From NCBI GenBank assembly GCA_019787685.1, contig JAHNUO010000001.1:1054001-1118000 (forward strand): 64,000 nucleotides of DNA, read 5' to 3'. Positions 10,434 to 20,039 of this stretch are shown here, piece after piece. The position numbers were made by a program, and so were the translations under genes. Source of the stretch: Chiua virens. Lineage: Eukaryota; Basidiomycota; Agaricomycetes; Boletales; Boletaceae. The first letter of the stretch is position 1. Every line of letters starts with the position of its first letter. The notes beneath the pieces are model-generated. The model saw only the letters and a program-made list of their open reading frames with translations. It had not been told where the DNA came from and ran no database searches.

Positions 10434-12406
10434 CTATGATTCCCAGTTTTTTACAATTACCCCGATCACAGTCCTGATGGCATAATAATTAACGACACGT
10501 ATTGCGACGCGACGAGCATTACCTTTCGTCGATCCAGCCAGATTTGCCCTATCCGAGTCTGTTGTCCGCCCAGGTAACGAGTTGCCATGATATTTGTTGA
10601 CGAATTCCCCCCACCTCTCAATCACAGGTTTCACGATCTGACTCCATTCTTTTCCATTGTAACGCCCCTTTGGATGTCGGAATGAAAAGATTTCCCCGTG
10701 TGGTACTCCACCTAAGCGGTTCAAGTGGCACTGGTCATCAGAGACATCAGCACGCTTTATTACACTCACAATCGAAGCACGGCTCCTTGATGGTGCTAGC
10801 GGGACTTGCAGCATCCGCACCTAATGGCAGTATAAACGTCTTATCTTGCCAATTTGGATATCGATTGTAGGGCTCGTACAACGACAAATCCGACAGTTCG
10901 ATGTGAACGAGTCGTTTGACGAGATGGCAAAATGGATTGGGGTCGCCTGCTTTGATGTTGCCCTTGGGCAAGCTCCCGCCCGTCCCGTCTTCATCTTCGA
11001 CAGTGCCGGGCCACCACCCACGCAGGATGTTTCGTGCTTTGGATGTGGGTTGCTCGTTCTGACCGTCCGATTGATCGAGGCTCTTGGTGAGGTCGTCGGC
11101 CCGGGTGTGACCGACTTTAAGTTGTATCACGTTTGACCTTTTTGGATCTGAACGATATTAATGTGTGCCAGTTGGGGATAGAAGGCTACGAAAGGACGTT
11201 ACCTCGCATCTCAAAGACGTAAATGTATCCAGGACCATCATCGGAAGCTGGTTTTTTCGCCATTTCTACTCTCAGTGCCAATTGGGTATCTATCTGAAGA
11301 CACCCAGGTATGTAATCTGCGGAAACCCGACATCAGATGACCATCATCTTATGGACGTCTGAAAACGGCATACCACTGAATTCGGCCCATGTTTCCCCAC
11401 CAAAAGCTTGTTGGACGTAGAAACTACGTTGCCAGCGAGTAATAAGCATTTGTGGGTCCCGTGGCTTGTGGTGATAACAATATAACGCGGGCATCGGATT
11501 TAAGTGGGAATACGTTACAGGAATCTTGGATTTTTTCAAACAATGTTTGCCGGCTTGAGTCATACCACTACATCGTGCCGTGGCAGCCTTTTTTTCCTTC
11601 TTCTGTCTGGGACAAGACTTTGCAGCTTTAAGACAGGGTGCCGATGAGATGATACGCGCTCTGCTTGGAGTTATGTTGAGGACTGGCTCAGCGGGTCGGG
11701 TCACAGCCGACCGGGATAGTTTCAAAGCCGCTCCGGGGGACGGTATGGAGTCTGAATGTTGACGCGGAGAGATAACTGCAGTGTGAGGGGCAAGCGCCAG
11801 TTTGGTTGGGATGCCCTGTGTCAGGGAATTGAAAAGATGCTACATTATCAAAAACTGCTTGCCCACCTGAGGAGCAGACCTGGGAATTGGTGTCTCTTTC
11901 TGGTTTGAAGGCACAATTGTCGCTTCTGGTGGCACGGCCAGCCGTGCACTCTGGTTGACAATTGGCAGGCGTGATGCAAGGGGGTGACGATGGCTATCGA
12001 CTTCGGCATTTATTGCTGGAGGAAGCTTCTTCTCGGCGAGTTTCTTGCCGGCCAACGAGCGCGCGTTGCGATTCTCGACGAGATCACACCGTGTTTGCGG
12101 TGGTAACGCTGAGTGCTTCTTCTGAGCAGGTTGCTTGTCAGCTATCGAGAGCCTGTTAAGGTCCTGGATGAGAGGAGGCAAATCTGCAGGTTCCTTGTCA
12201 GCCAGCGAGAGCCCTTTGAGCTTCTCGACACAAGGAGGCAAATCTGCGAGCCGCTTATCAGCTAGCGAGAGCCCGTCGAGATTCTCGACGCGAGGAGGCA
12301 GGTATGGGGGCTTTTCAGTGGCTTTCTTATCAGCTAGCGAGAGCGCGTTGAGACCCTCAGCAAGATCATCCGGCCTTGGGAGAGGGTGTGTTTTCGTTTT
12401 CTTCAT
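10434..12406 (-). CDS. T5orf172/DUF1766 (GIY-YIG-like) protein, copy D, with C-terminal extension
   Basis: Five exons (11867..12406, 11374..11815, 11203..11316, 10770..11147, 10434..10711) give 583 residues. This copy has the longest repeat array: four successive LSLADK/LSIADK units of about 20 residues between residues 18 and 95. It lacks the VSHQATVKFVGGFDP segment that B and C carry before the Pro-rich linker. The Cys/His cluster is CSGMTQAGKHC ... YCYHH. The core has GPGYIYVFEMR and LKVGHTRADDLTKSLDQ, but a Ser replaces the Trp that follows in A-C. The other copies end FVKEYYT or FVEENYT. Here the homologous position reads NKYHGN and translation runs on for about 47 residues to a TAG at 10434-10436. 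The extension looks like former 3' flank. Confidence 0.78.
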
Positions 12407-13004
12407 GATGGGAGGGAAGAATCCACTGGCCTAGGGCCGCAAATGACGATACTGGAAGTTCGACTAGACCAAGAACAATATACATTACCACATGCGGGTG
12501 AGCATTCATAAGGGGGTTTATCAGAGTTTTGTGATTCTCGTCACGGCGATGGGTTCAATTGTATTGCCATATGATGGATGAGAATTCAAGTCATCATGCT
12601 GGTTACCTCGCTTGACATCGCCTTGCTTGGCAATCGCCTTGCCCGACTTACCTTCACAGCGGATACCGACCTTCATGAGATCTGATCGAGTGGAAACACG
12701 TTTGGTACCGCCATTTGGGTCATGAGTAAACATGTCGTGTTCAAATCAAGCTGTTACATTGTGTCTGGTTGTGGAAACATATATCTGAGATGGTAGGTTC
12801 AGGATGCGCGGGCCAACTACATAGCAGGTGAGTTTGGAAATGTGTAGTAAGAACAAGGGGACTTGGACGACGGAAAAATATGAGACGTTGTCTCTGTCTA
12901 AAACAAAGGATGAATCGATGATGGCTGGGGTTCATAATGTATGACGCCGCGCTTGTCAAGCTACACTTTTGACTCCGAACCTGTGATACTATACCCGACT
13001 CTCG
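12407..13004. other. Intergenic region between copy D and uracil-DNA glycosylase
   Basis: The first half repeats the upstream elements of copies B and C (see 6977-7597). A match to the region upstream of copy C around CTTGCTTGGCAATCG extends to about 12700. No gene is recognised. The last part must hold the promoter of the divergent uracil-DNA glycosylase gene. Confidence 0.4.
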
Positions 13005-14394
13005 ATGAAAGCAAACAAAATGACTTCTGCCATATCTAAGAAACGCGTCGCAGTCAGCACCGTCGTCAGCGGTAAATCCAAGAAGCGCAAAGTCGAAATC
13101 AAGGCAACAATGTCCGCGCTTGTCTGTCCTGCTCAACCGATACTAAACCCTTCCCTAGGTCGACGGTCGGCGTCATGACCATCGACGCCGGCGATGCCAC
13201 CCAAGACCTCGGTGACTTGATTGAGAATCTCGAACGGGACACTATGGGCGCATCGTGGAGAACAGCCCTTGAAGCCGAATTCGCCAAACCCTACTTTCGC
13301 AAGGTGCACGTTCTGCTGCATGTTGACGTGCCAGCTGATCCGTAGACCCGCCCAGCTCAAAGAGTTCCTGACTCTGGAATACAAGTCACATCAAGTGTTC
13401 CCACCAGGTGAGCCTCCGTGCATTATGTCACTCAAGATTGGGATTGACGAGCGTGTGTGATTCATCCAGCAAGAGACATTTACGCATGGTCACGATTGAC
13501 GCCGTTGGGCGCTGTCAAGGCTGTCGTGATCGGACAGGTAAGTCCACGACCCCTTCAGGTCGCTCTTGCCACTTAGCATACGATCGTATCTCAGGACCCA
13601 TACCACGACGTCGGTCAAGCGCACGGTTCGTCATGTGCCACCTCCCACCTCTCCTCATTGGCTTACACCTCCCTTTCTTCTATGACAGGACTCTCCTTCT
13701 CCGTCTTGCCACCCACAAAGCTCCCCGGATCACTTAAAAACATTTATAAACAACTCTCCAACGACATTCCCGGGTTCTCTCCTCCAAAGACAGGGTCAGT
13801 TCGTTATTTCGTTTGTCACTTTTATCCCTTCCTTGTCGCTCACACCCCCCCATTCATCGATCATCCACAGAGACCTCACTCCCCTCGCTAAAGCCGGGGT
13901 TCTCTGGCTTAATACCTCTCTCACCGTCCAAGCCCACAATGCCAACTCGCATGCCAAAAAAGGATGGGAGTCTTTCACAGACGCTGTCCTCCGCGCCGTC
14001 CTATCGCGTCATGCCTGCCCCGTGGAGAACAGCCACGCCGGTGTCGTACTTTTCGCATGGGGTCTGCCAGCACAAAAGACGTGCGAGAGGTTGTGCATCA
14101 ACGAGGTGCGTTATACATCTTGCAGTTGTAGCGGGGACTGACCTCTGCGTTGTTTAGAAAACACACTTGGTGTTAAGGTGCGTATACGCTCATATTGATT
14201 TTTAGATCCTGTTCAACCTGGCGCATGTCATTCTTAGGTCTCCACATCCGTCCCCACTCTCCGCATATCGGGGTTTCCTCGGCAACGGGCATTTTAAACA
14301 AGCCAACGAATGGTTACGAAAAAACAATAGGGCTGCGATCGATTGGACGGTTCTTTCGGATGATACCACTCGTGGCCGTACGTCTCCCGACTAG
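13005..14394 (+). CDS. UNG1: Uracil-DNA glycosylase (family 1)
   Basis: Nine exons (13005..13111, 13159..13303, 13356..13407, 13470..13537, 13595..13625, 13689..13794, 13871..14105, 14158..14177, 14238..14394) give 306 residues. Family-1 UDG signatures are all present: the water-activating loop [54 protein letters not shown] and the DNA-intercalation loop [13 protein letters not shown]. The enzyme removes uracil from DNA as the first step of base excision repair. The N-terminus carries KSKKRKVE, a plausible nuclear localisation signal. A second in-frame ATG at 13020 is an alternative start. Exon 8 is only 20 nt. The first intron uses a weak donor (GTCCGC) but has a good branch site (CTAAAC). 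The gene is intact. Confidence 0.95.
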
Positions 14395-14629
14395 CATGTG
14401 CATATCCATGCCGTCCAGTCTTATGTATAACCGTCACATCCATTAAAGCATATTGTGATGCATATCGGTCAAGCGCAATCATGCGGCGATAGAAAAAGGA
14501 CAGTTTCCAAAGCATACATGGAACAGGTAACCTTATCGATTTTTCGGATGCAGTAGTCGCTTCCGAACCGTTCCCCGACTACATAGCCGCAAGAGCCGCA
14601 AGAACTAAGATGCCTCGTGCATGACAACC
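14395..14629. other. Intergenic, no gene seen
   Basis: This is the 3' flank of uracil-DNA glycosylase. Only short unconserved reading frames are present. Confidence 0.4.
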
Positions 14630-14848
14630 ATCTAATTCTGATTCCAACCTGGGGTGGTCCCAGGCTGAAATTGACAGTCACATTCTTCACAGGCACCTAC
14701 GGCCCTTGACACTACTAACAACTTATTGTTACAAGTGTATGGACGTTGACGGTGGCATCATTGAGAGTGCCTTCTTAAGGCATATTCAAGTTGGAATTGC
14801 CGCAGGGCCACCTCAGTAGGGGAAGCAGGTGAGTCGAACGACTCTATG
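14630..14848 (-). pseudogene. Degraded copy of the small 19.3-kb hypothetical gene
   Basis: On the minus strand ATGCCTTAAGAAGGC followed by AAGGGCCGTAGGTGCC matches the first exon and donor site of the small gene at 19278-19549. The spacing is similar, but there are stop codons (the third codon is TAA). It lies at the left edge of the segmental duplication and is cut off upstream by the transposon at 14851. Confidence 0.5.
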
Positions 14849-14850
14849 TA

Positions 14851-15671
14851 TGTACAGTCGACTCCCGCATAAGCGATAGCTCTCGGGATATGCCCGAAGG
14901 TATACATTATGAGGGAGCATTCGTTCTGCGGGAGGTCAGCCTTCGGAGGCAAATTGGTAAACACTCGTGAATAGTATCAAATCTAATGTGTTACGAGGCT
15001 AAGTACGAGCAAAATAATCTGTGACCTCGAAGCATGCTATGACGTCATGTTTCGCATCCCACTAGTTCGTGTCTTCTGCCCAAGGTGCGCAACATGTAGT
15101 CGAAGTTCCGTGAAAAATATTAATCATCGTCCAAGTACTCGATAGCCTCACGCAACATAAACACGACCTCAAGCACTTCCTTTCGGGTGCGACGAGGCTT
15201 ATTCTGCACAGCCGGTGTTTCAGCATCAGCATCAGCATCCAAGTCATCCCTTTCCTCCAACTGTACGCGCATCCATGACCGCCTGGAAAATGTCTTCGTC
15301 GGTTGCCTCGAAGATGTTGTGTGTCTTTGTGTTTGGGTTGAGGAGTTCGGTAATGCTCATACGGTTCGAAGGCTGGAGGACACCGGTCGACTCAAGTTGG
15401 TCCAGAGCATTCTCGAGTTCTTTCTTCAGTGTCAGAACTTCAAGGATGTCGAGTTTGAAAAATTATATTATGATTTCCTAATATAGTATTATCTGGGTGT
15501 TTTATCGGTTATGACCACATTAAGAAAACCCTATCGGATATCTGGTTAAGAGTTATTCCTTATTGTCCGAAATCCCCGCAAACGTTCAAGTCGGGAAATT
15601 CAGAAACCCATACATTATGAAGGAGTACAATATATCGCTTATACCACGTATCGCTTATGTGGGAGTGTACA
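14851..15671. mobile_element. Internally deleted pogo/Tigger (Tc1-mariner superfamily) DNA transposon
   Basis: The element is 821 bp with terminal inverted repeats: left TGTACAGTCGACTCCCGCAT, right ends GCTTATGTGGGAGTGTACA. It is flanked by TA at 14849-14850 and 15672-15673, the target duplication of this superfamily. The ends carry further inverted similarity (CATACATTATGAAGGAG against CATTATGAGGGAGCA). The duplicated sequence at about 19589-19610 lacks the insertion (GACTATATATA joined to CGTACTCGTGTACAGC), which gives a natural empty site. Only the 3' end of a transposase frame remains inside. Confidence 0.85.
15120..15460 (-). pseudogene. Transposase remnant (CENP-B/DDE_1, Tigger-like C-terminus)
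   Basis: Reading the minus strand gives a continuous C-terminal transposase tail: NRMSITELLNP, the acidic FEATDEDIFQAVMDAR, an Asp/Ala run (DDLDADADAE), then RRTRKEVLEVVFMLREAIEY and LDDD with a TAA at 15120-15122. This matches the end of D-D-D transposases of fungal pogo/Tigger elements. A one-base shift between VMDART and DDLDAD, and the loss of the N-terminal helix-turn-helix and catalytic domains, make it non-functional. Confidence 0.75.
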
Positions 15672-15673
15672 TA

Positions 15674-16045
15674 CCCGCGTACAGCATGATGGCGGGTCTC
15701 ATGACCACTAGTACCTGCCCCGGTCAAATATTACGACAAGGATCCAGTGGCAACGAAGAGTGGCGTTCTTCTGATATAGTCCAGGCTATGCCATCTTCGA
15801 TGTTATCCGTAAATATCAAATCCCCACGCGTGAATCGCAGTGGGGAAATAGGACGGATGAGCTACACGGCGTTGATCGCGATATCGACATTGCAAAAAGA
15901 CCAGAAGCCATGAACGTTGCTACAATCGTCAAGTAAAGAACGCCCATAAATACATTGTCGTGCACGATCGTGCCTCGAGTGTTTCCTTCGAATGAACATC
16001 ACCGCCTATTCCATCCCCCAACCCAATACCCCAAACGCGCACCTT
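15674..16045. repeat. Segmental duplication arm, no gene
   Basis: The sequence matches about 19600-20060 in pieces: GTACAGCATG at the start, ATCGACATTGCAAAAAGAC near 15886 against 19863, and ATCACCGCCTATTCC against ACTCACCGCCTGTTCC near the PAN2 stop. It is the arm that carries the dead PAN2 end. Confidence 0.6.
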
Positions 16046-16570
16046 GCATCGGGCTTGCCACGTTCGGCTGGAGAGGTTGTGGGTAAATTCACCGCCTCAG
16101 TTGACGTCAACGCGAGACTGTCAACTTAGGACATGTTGCCTTCCAGCGCGGCACAATTTCTCCAACACAAACTAATGGTCCAGATCCGGATTCAAGTTTC
16201 CGACTACAGGACCTTGAATTAGTGAAGGCGAACAGAACACATACATTTGATGCCCGAGCACTCGGTAAGATAATCGACGCCGACTTCACTTGTATGGATA
16301 CAGTGGTCATCAATAAACAGAGCACTCTTTGAGACTATCTCTCCTCAAGATCGAAACACGCACGGGAATGACACGATTCCGAGCCGTGCCGTCGGACCTG
16401 AGGCCTGAACGTTGAGCTCTGTTCTTCCTGTGGAATATCAGTATGCACTTGCCATTGAGGAGAGACAAATGAACCAATGCAACTTGAAGGTATTCAACTG
16501 ACCTGCGGCATGGACGGTTACATCTGGACACGAATTTTATCACGCACGACCCGTCATCCGACAAGTGAAT
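16046..16570 (-). pseudogene. Dead copy of the PAN2 3' end (exonuclease domain)
   Basis: The minus strand matches PAN2 at about 20330-21120. The intron/exon edge encoding SEVIVDYLTEFSGI is recognisable (ATACATTTGATGCCCGAGCACTCGGTAAGATAATCGAC, a close match to 20926-20963). So are the exon encoding TNRVIRPARLSLARV and the AACGCGAGA stretch near the C-terminus. The reading frame is broken repeatedly and the middle of the nuclease domain, with the GHGL and HDS motifs, is missing. This is a relic of segmental duplication and not a second PAN2. Confidence 0.75.
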
Positions 16571-17002
16571 AGAGATCCAGTCACTAGCCGGGAAGGACAG
16601 AGAACTTGCCCGCAGTCACAATGTCAGCCACGAATAAAAAGGAAACAAACAAAACTCTCGGAGAAGCATGTGTCGAGCACATCACCATGACCCTGTAAGT
16701 CATCAAGTGTTCCTTCAGGTTGGGCCATCCTGAGGCAAAATGCAGTGATACCAAGAGGGAAGCTCATGCCCTCAAACGATTGTGTAGACAGCACAGGTAT
16801 AAAAGATAGAAATGCAGACGTGCAGAGATGGATTCGGACTGCGAGATAGCTACATGACAATTTCATCGTGCATAAAACATAAGAATGCATACAAAAATGA
16901 GGGGACCGACGTTATGCACCATGAGATAGTCAAGTGTATATCATTAACACGCAGATGTCACCCTCGGCACATAATGTTTGATGCATCTGCGTTTCCTCTA
17001 CC
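16571..17002. other. Intergenic between PAN2 relic and RPS6 3' end, no gene seen
   Basis: Only short overlapping frames without recognisable motifs are present. The right part is the 3' flank of RPS6. Confidence 0.4.
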
Positions 17003-17915
17003 TTACTTGTGCGAGGCTTTGATAGCAGCAACCTTGGCCTTCTTTTCTGCAAGCCGCTTTTGGATGAGGGCACTTGAAAGAAACTGTAAGCGCATGCATC
17101 CCGAGATTGACGTGAAACATACTCGTATTCTACTTTCTGCTCTTTTTGGCGATCGGACCGACGGCGATTGAGGGAACGGAGGTGACGGCGACGTTGTAGT
17201 CGGATGGGTGTAACAAGTCTCTGGATTTTAGGTCTAGAAAACCGGGTGAGGATAAATCCTTGATGGTTGACTCGAACTTTTGTAACTCACGCCTTGGTAT
17301 AAGGCTTGGCGTTCTCCTTCTTCGCGCTCGTGACCTCCCGTCGGACGACATACTTTCTCACATCATCATCCTTGCTCAAGTTGAAGAACCTCCTGATCTT
17401 GGTCGCACGCTTGGGGCCGAGTCGCTTGGGGAGAACGCTGTCGGTGAGACCAGGGATGTCACTCTCACCCTGCTTGACAATGACGAGGGAGAGCACGGCG
17501 ATATCGGGGCCAACGATGCACCCACGGACGGACTTGCGCTTGCGCTCACCGTTGCGACGGGTACGGTAGCACGAATGACCATCGGCGAGAAGTAGACGGA
17601 CGCGGTAGGGAAGCAAGACACCCTGTTTCATAGGGAACCCTTGTTTGTCGTTCCCACCTGTGATGCGAACGATGTAACCTTTGAATTCATCGCCTATTAA
17701 GTCGGCTTCGACTTCTTGGGCGATTTTCTTGTCGAAAAAGATACGGCTGGGTAGAGTGAGTAAAATGACGTGGAAATAGCGCGGTGGACATACTAGCGTC
17801 GCTCCTCAGTCGATGTTGATGGTCTTTTGTTGCCCGGTTGCGGGGTCTACACGCGACGATGAGGCGATAGACGGATAATCTCACGCATACACTCACTAGC
17901 GATGTTGAGCTTCAT
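17003..17915 (-). CDS. RPS6: 40S ribosomal protein S6 (eS6), with an apparent one-base insertion
   Basis: Exons 17897..17915, 17794..17846, 17291..17746, 17123..17233 and 17003..17072 cover the whole eS6: [88 protein letters not shown] and a basic helical tail ending AAIKASHK. eS6 is a structural protein of the small ribosomal subunit and a target of TOR-linked kinases. In exon 2 the frame breaks: after NID the next codon is TGA. Dropping one base (A at 17808 on the plus strand) gives NIDEERR and then joins the next exon correctly, so the spliced length is 3n+1. Since eS6 is essential, a consensus error is the simplest reading. The corrected length would be 235 residues. Confidence 0.9.
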
Positions 17916-17916
17916 G

Positions 17917-17968
17917 CTGCAATGGTGATCAGCACAGACGGTGACAAAAGCGAGCTGGATGTACGCAC
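17917..17968 (-). other. Probable 5'-UTR intron of RPS6
   Basis: On the minus strand GTGCGTAC at 17961-17968 and CCATTGCAG ending at 17917 frame a 52-nt GT-AG intron. Its acceptor is one base before the RPS6 start codon, and a branch-like CTGAT lies upstream of the acceptor. Leader introns directly before the ATG are common in ribosomal protein genes. Confidence 0.55.
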
Positions 17969-18220
17969 CTGGTTGTCCCGAGTGGGGTCGGTGTTGAGGA
18001 TGGCGAGCAACGTCCGGTTGGGTCGTCCAAAGCTGACTAACAAAATAAGGTTTACAGCTGTACAGTACCACAAGCCACAATGTCACGCGTGACATACCGT
18101 ACCACATCCGATCTGCATTGACCAGGTCATCCTCTACTAACGTTCGTTTCCCCGCCAAAATCTGTAAGTCGCCCTCGTGTTCATCGTCCACGACGTCGCT
18201 GACAGTGCTGTAGAGCAATC
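17969..18220. promoter_or_regulatory. Shared bidirectional promoter of RPS6 and RPS13
   Basis: The two ribosomal protein genes are head to head with 305 bp between start codons; about 250 bp remain after the RPS6 leader intron. A perfect 14-bp palindrome TGTCACGCGTGACA lies at 18081-18094 near the middle, with an ACGCGT core. A pyrimidine-rich tract with CTGACTAAC ... TTTACAG near 18033-18056 resembles a branch site and acceptor, so RPS13 may also have a leader intron. No clear TATA box is visible. Confidence 0.5.
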
Positions 18221-18788
18221 ATGGGTCGTATGCACGCTCCCGGAAAGGGTATCTGTACGTCGTCGATCATAGTGACTCCCTCATCCAGCTCAGGACTGAA
18301 CTCTTGCCAGCCTCCTCTGCCCTCCCTTACCGCCGCACCCCACCGTCGTGGCTTAAAACGACCCCCGATGAAGTTGTCGAACAAATCATCAAACTCGCCC
18401 GAAAGGGTCTTACACCATCCCAGATCGGTGTCACTCTCCGTGACTCGCACGGAATTCCCCAAGTACGCTTCGTCACCGGAAACAAGATCCTCCGCGTGTT
18501 GAAAAGCAATGGTACGTGGTAGGCTCTCTTTTTCACTGTAATGGAACCATGACTTCCCGTTCGACAGGCCTCGGACCCTCCATTCCTGAAGACCTCTATC
18601 ACCTCATCAAAAAAGCCATTTCTGTCCGCAAACACCTCGAGGTCAACCGAAAAGACAAGGACTCAAAATTCCGTCTTATTCTCATCGAGAGTCGGATTCA
18701 CCGATTGGCGAGATATTACAAGACCAAGCAGGTCATTCAGCCCAACTTCAAGTACGATTCCAACACGGCATCAACGTTGATTGCTTGA
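18221..18788 (+). CDS. RPS13: 40S ribosomal protein S13 (uS15)
   Basis: Three exons (18221..18254, 18311..18511, 18568..18788) give 151 residues, the usual size. The sequence begins [20 protein letters not shown] and contains [40 protein letters not shown], the uS15 helix region [19 protein letters not shown] and [12 protein letters not shown]. uS15 binds 18S rRNA in the central domain. Introns fall after codon 11 and inside the NG|LG pair, both in conserved sequence. The frame is intact. Confidence 0.97.
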
Positions 18789-19277
18789 AAGGGGTGTTTT
18801 GTTGTGGATAGTGGTGTTCGTGGTGGACCGAGTGCATGGTGCCATTGGTGGTCTGCAGGTCATCTCTTTGGGGCGGAGTGCCACCTCTGACCTGTCTGAT
18901 ACATGCCTTATGTCGTACAGCGAATGAGAATGTAGGCTTTTACTTTCATGCACACATCAATTATGCGCATCATCAGGATTTCTCTACAATTCGTGACGCC
19001 TTGAGGTCGATACCGACGATATCCAAATGAAGGAAAACGAAGTGCTTGGGAGCGTGGCAAGAGCGCAGATCCAAGATGCCCTTGCTAATATAGCAATTAC
19101 GGTGTTTAAAGATCACCGAGGTCGCCTTCATCATGGTTGATTCGTTTCGGATTCTTCACAGCAAGGCTGCAGTCTGAATCATACTGCGAAGAATTTAAAA
19201 CTATCTGGCGATCCAATCCCAATGCCGTGCATGATATCCAGCTAGTACTAGGCTGAAATGGGCAGAGTCATGTTTTT
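18789..19277. other. Intergenic after RPS13, no gene seen
   Basis: 3' flank of RPS13 with no coding signal that I can support. Confidence 0.4.
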
Positions 19278-19549
19278 CTACAGCAGCGTACAGGTACACG
19301 CAACGTTGACGGTTACCGTCACGTTGGTGTCACCAGACGTCATACCACTCCCCTTGGTGGTGACACCGCCGCTGACTACTTTGGCTGCAACACGCATCAG
19401 CATACGGTGACAAGTCGAGCTGGAAAAAGTGGGCACCTACGGCCCTTGGTGCTAGACTTGGTTTTGGTATTCGTCTGATTACCAGCGACGTCGTTGGAGG
19501 TGCCGTGGATGTTGGCCGTGGCATGAGCGCCTGTCTGGTTGGAAGGCAT
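19278..19549 (-). CDS. Small Thr/Asn-rich hypothetical protein (71 residues)
   Basis: Two exons (19441..19549 and 19278..19384) with a 56-nt GT-AG intron give 71 residues beginning MPSNQTGAHATANIHGTSND and ending VTVTVNVACTCTLL. No domain is recognised. The N-terminal pattern of a short name followed by I-x-G-T-x-N-D-V-A-G-N-Q recalls starts of many uncharacterised Agaricomycete proteins, but here nothing follows it. There is no signal peptide. The degraded second copy at 14630-14848 shows the same donor context. Support comes from the intron, which restores an open frame of sensible composition. It could still be chance. Confidence 0.4.
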
Positions 19550-20039
19550 ATTGGGACTCCCCAGTGGGAGAAACAGATGAACCAGACGACTATATATACG
19601 TACTCGTGTACAGCATGGCTGTTGACAGGCCCTCACGAATTGACACGGTCAGAGGGAGGTATTGCCGAGAGAACTGGGACGAATCGGTGATTACATAATC
19701 ATCACAACGAATTATGTATGAGTCACGCTCAGGAATTCTGAAATCACAGGGTAGAGTGAATGGTAAATGTTGCAGTCGGGATCCAGTGGAGAGTTAGTGA
19801 CCAAAGTCCCCATACATGCGAGGCAAATAGGACAATTGAATTACACGGTGTTGGTCACGATATCGACATTGCAAAAAGACTAGTCACTGGATGCCGCTAC
19901 GATCAACAAGTAAAAGCGCAATGAAACGACAAGAAAGACCCTTAAAGATACATCATGATCCAAATGACTCCTTCGACTTGTTTCGCTCAGAGGGTCTCAC
20001 CCGTCTCGCAGAGACGTAAAAAAAATACATTTCCAAAAC
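19550..20039. repeat. Source arm of the segmental duplication, empty transposon site
   Basis: This stretch pairs with 14800-14850 plus 15672-16045. The point near 19597-19600 (GACTATATATA|CGTACTCG) corresponds to the pogo insertion site at 14849-15673. No gene is seen. Confidence 0.55.
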
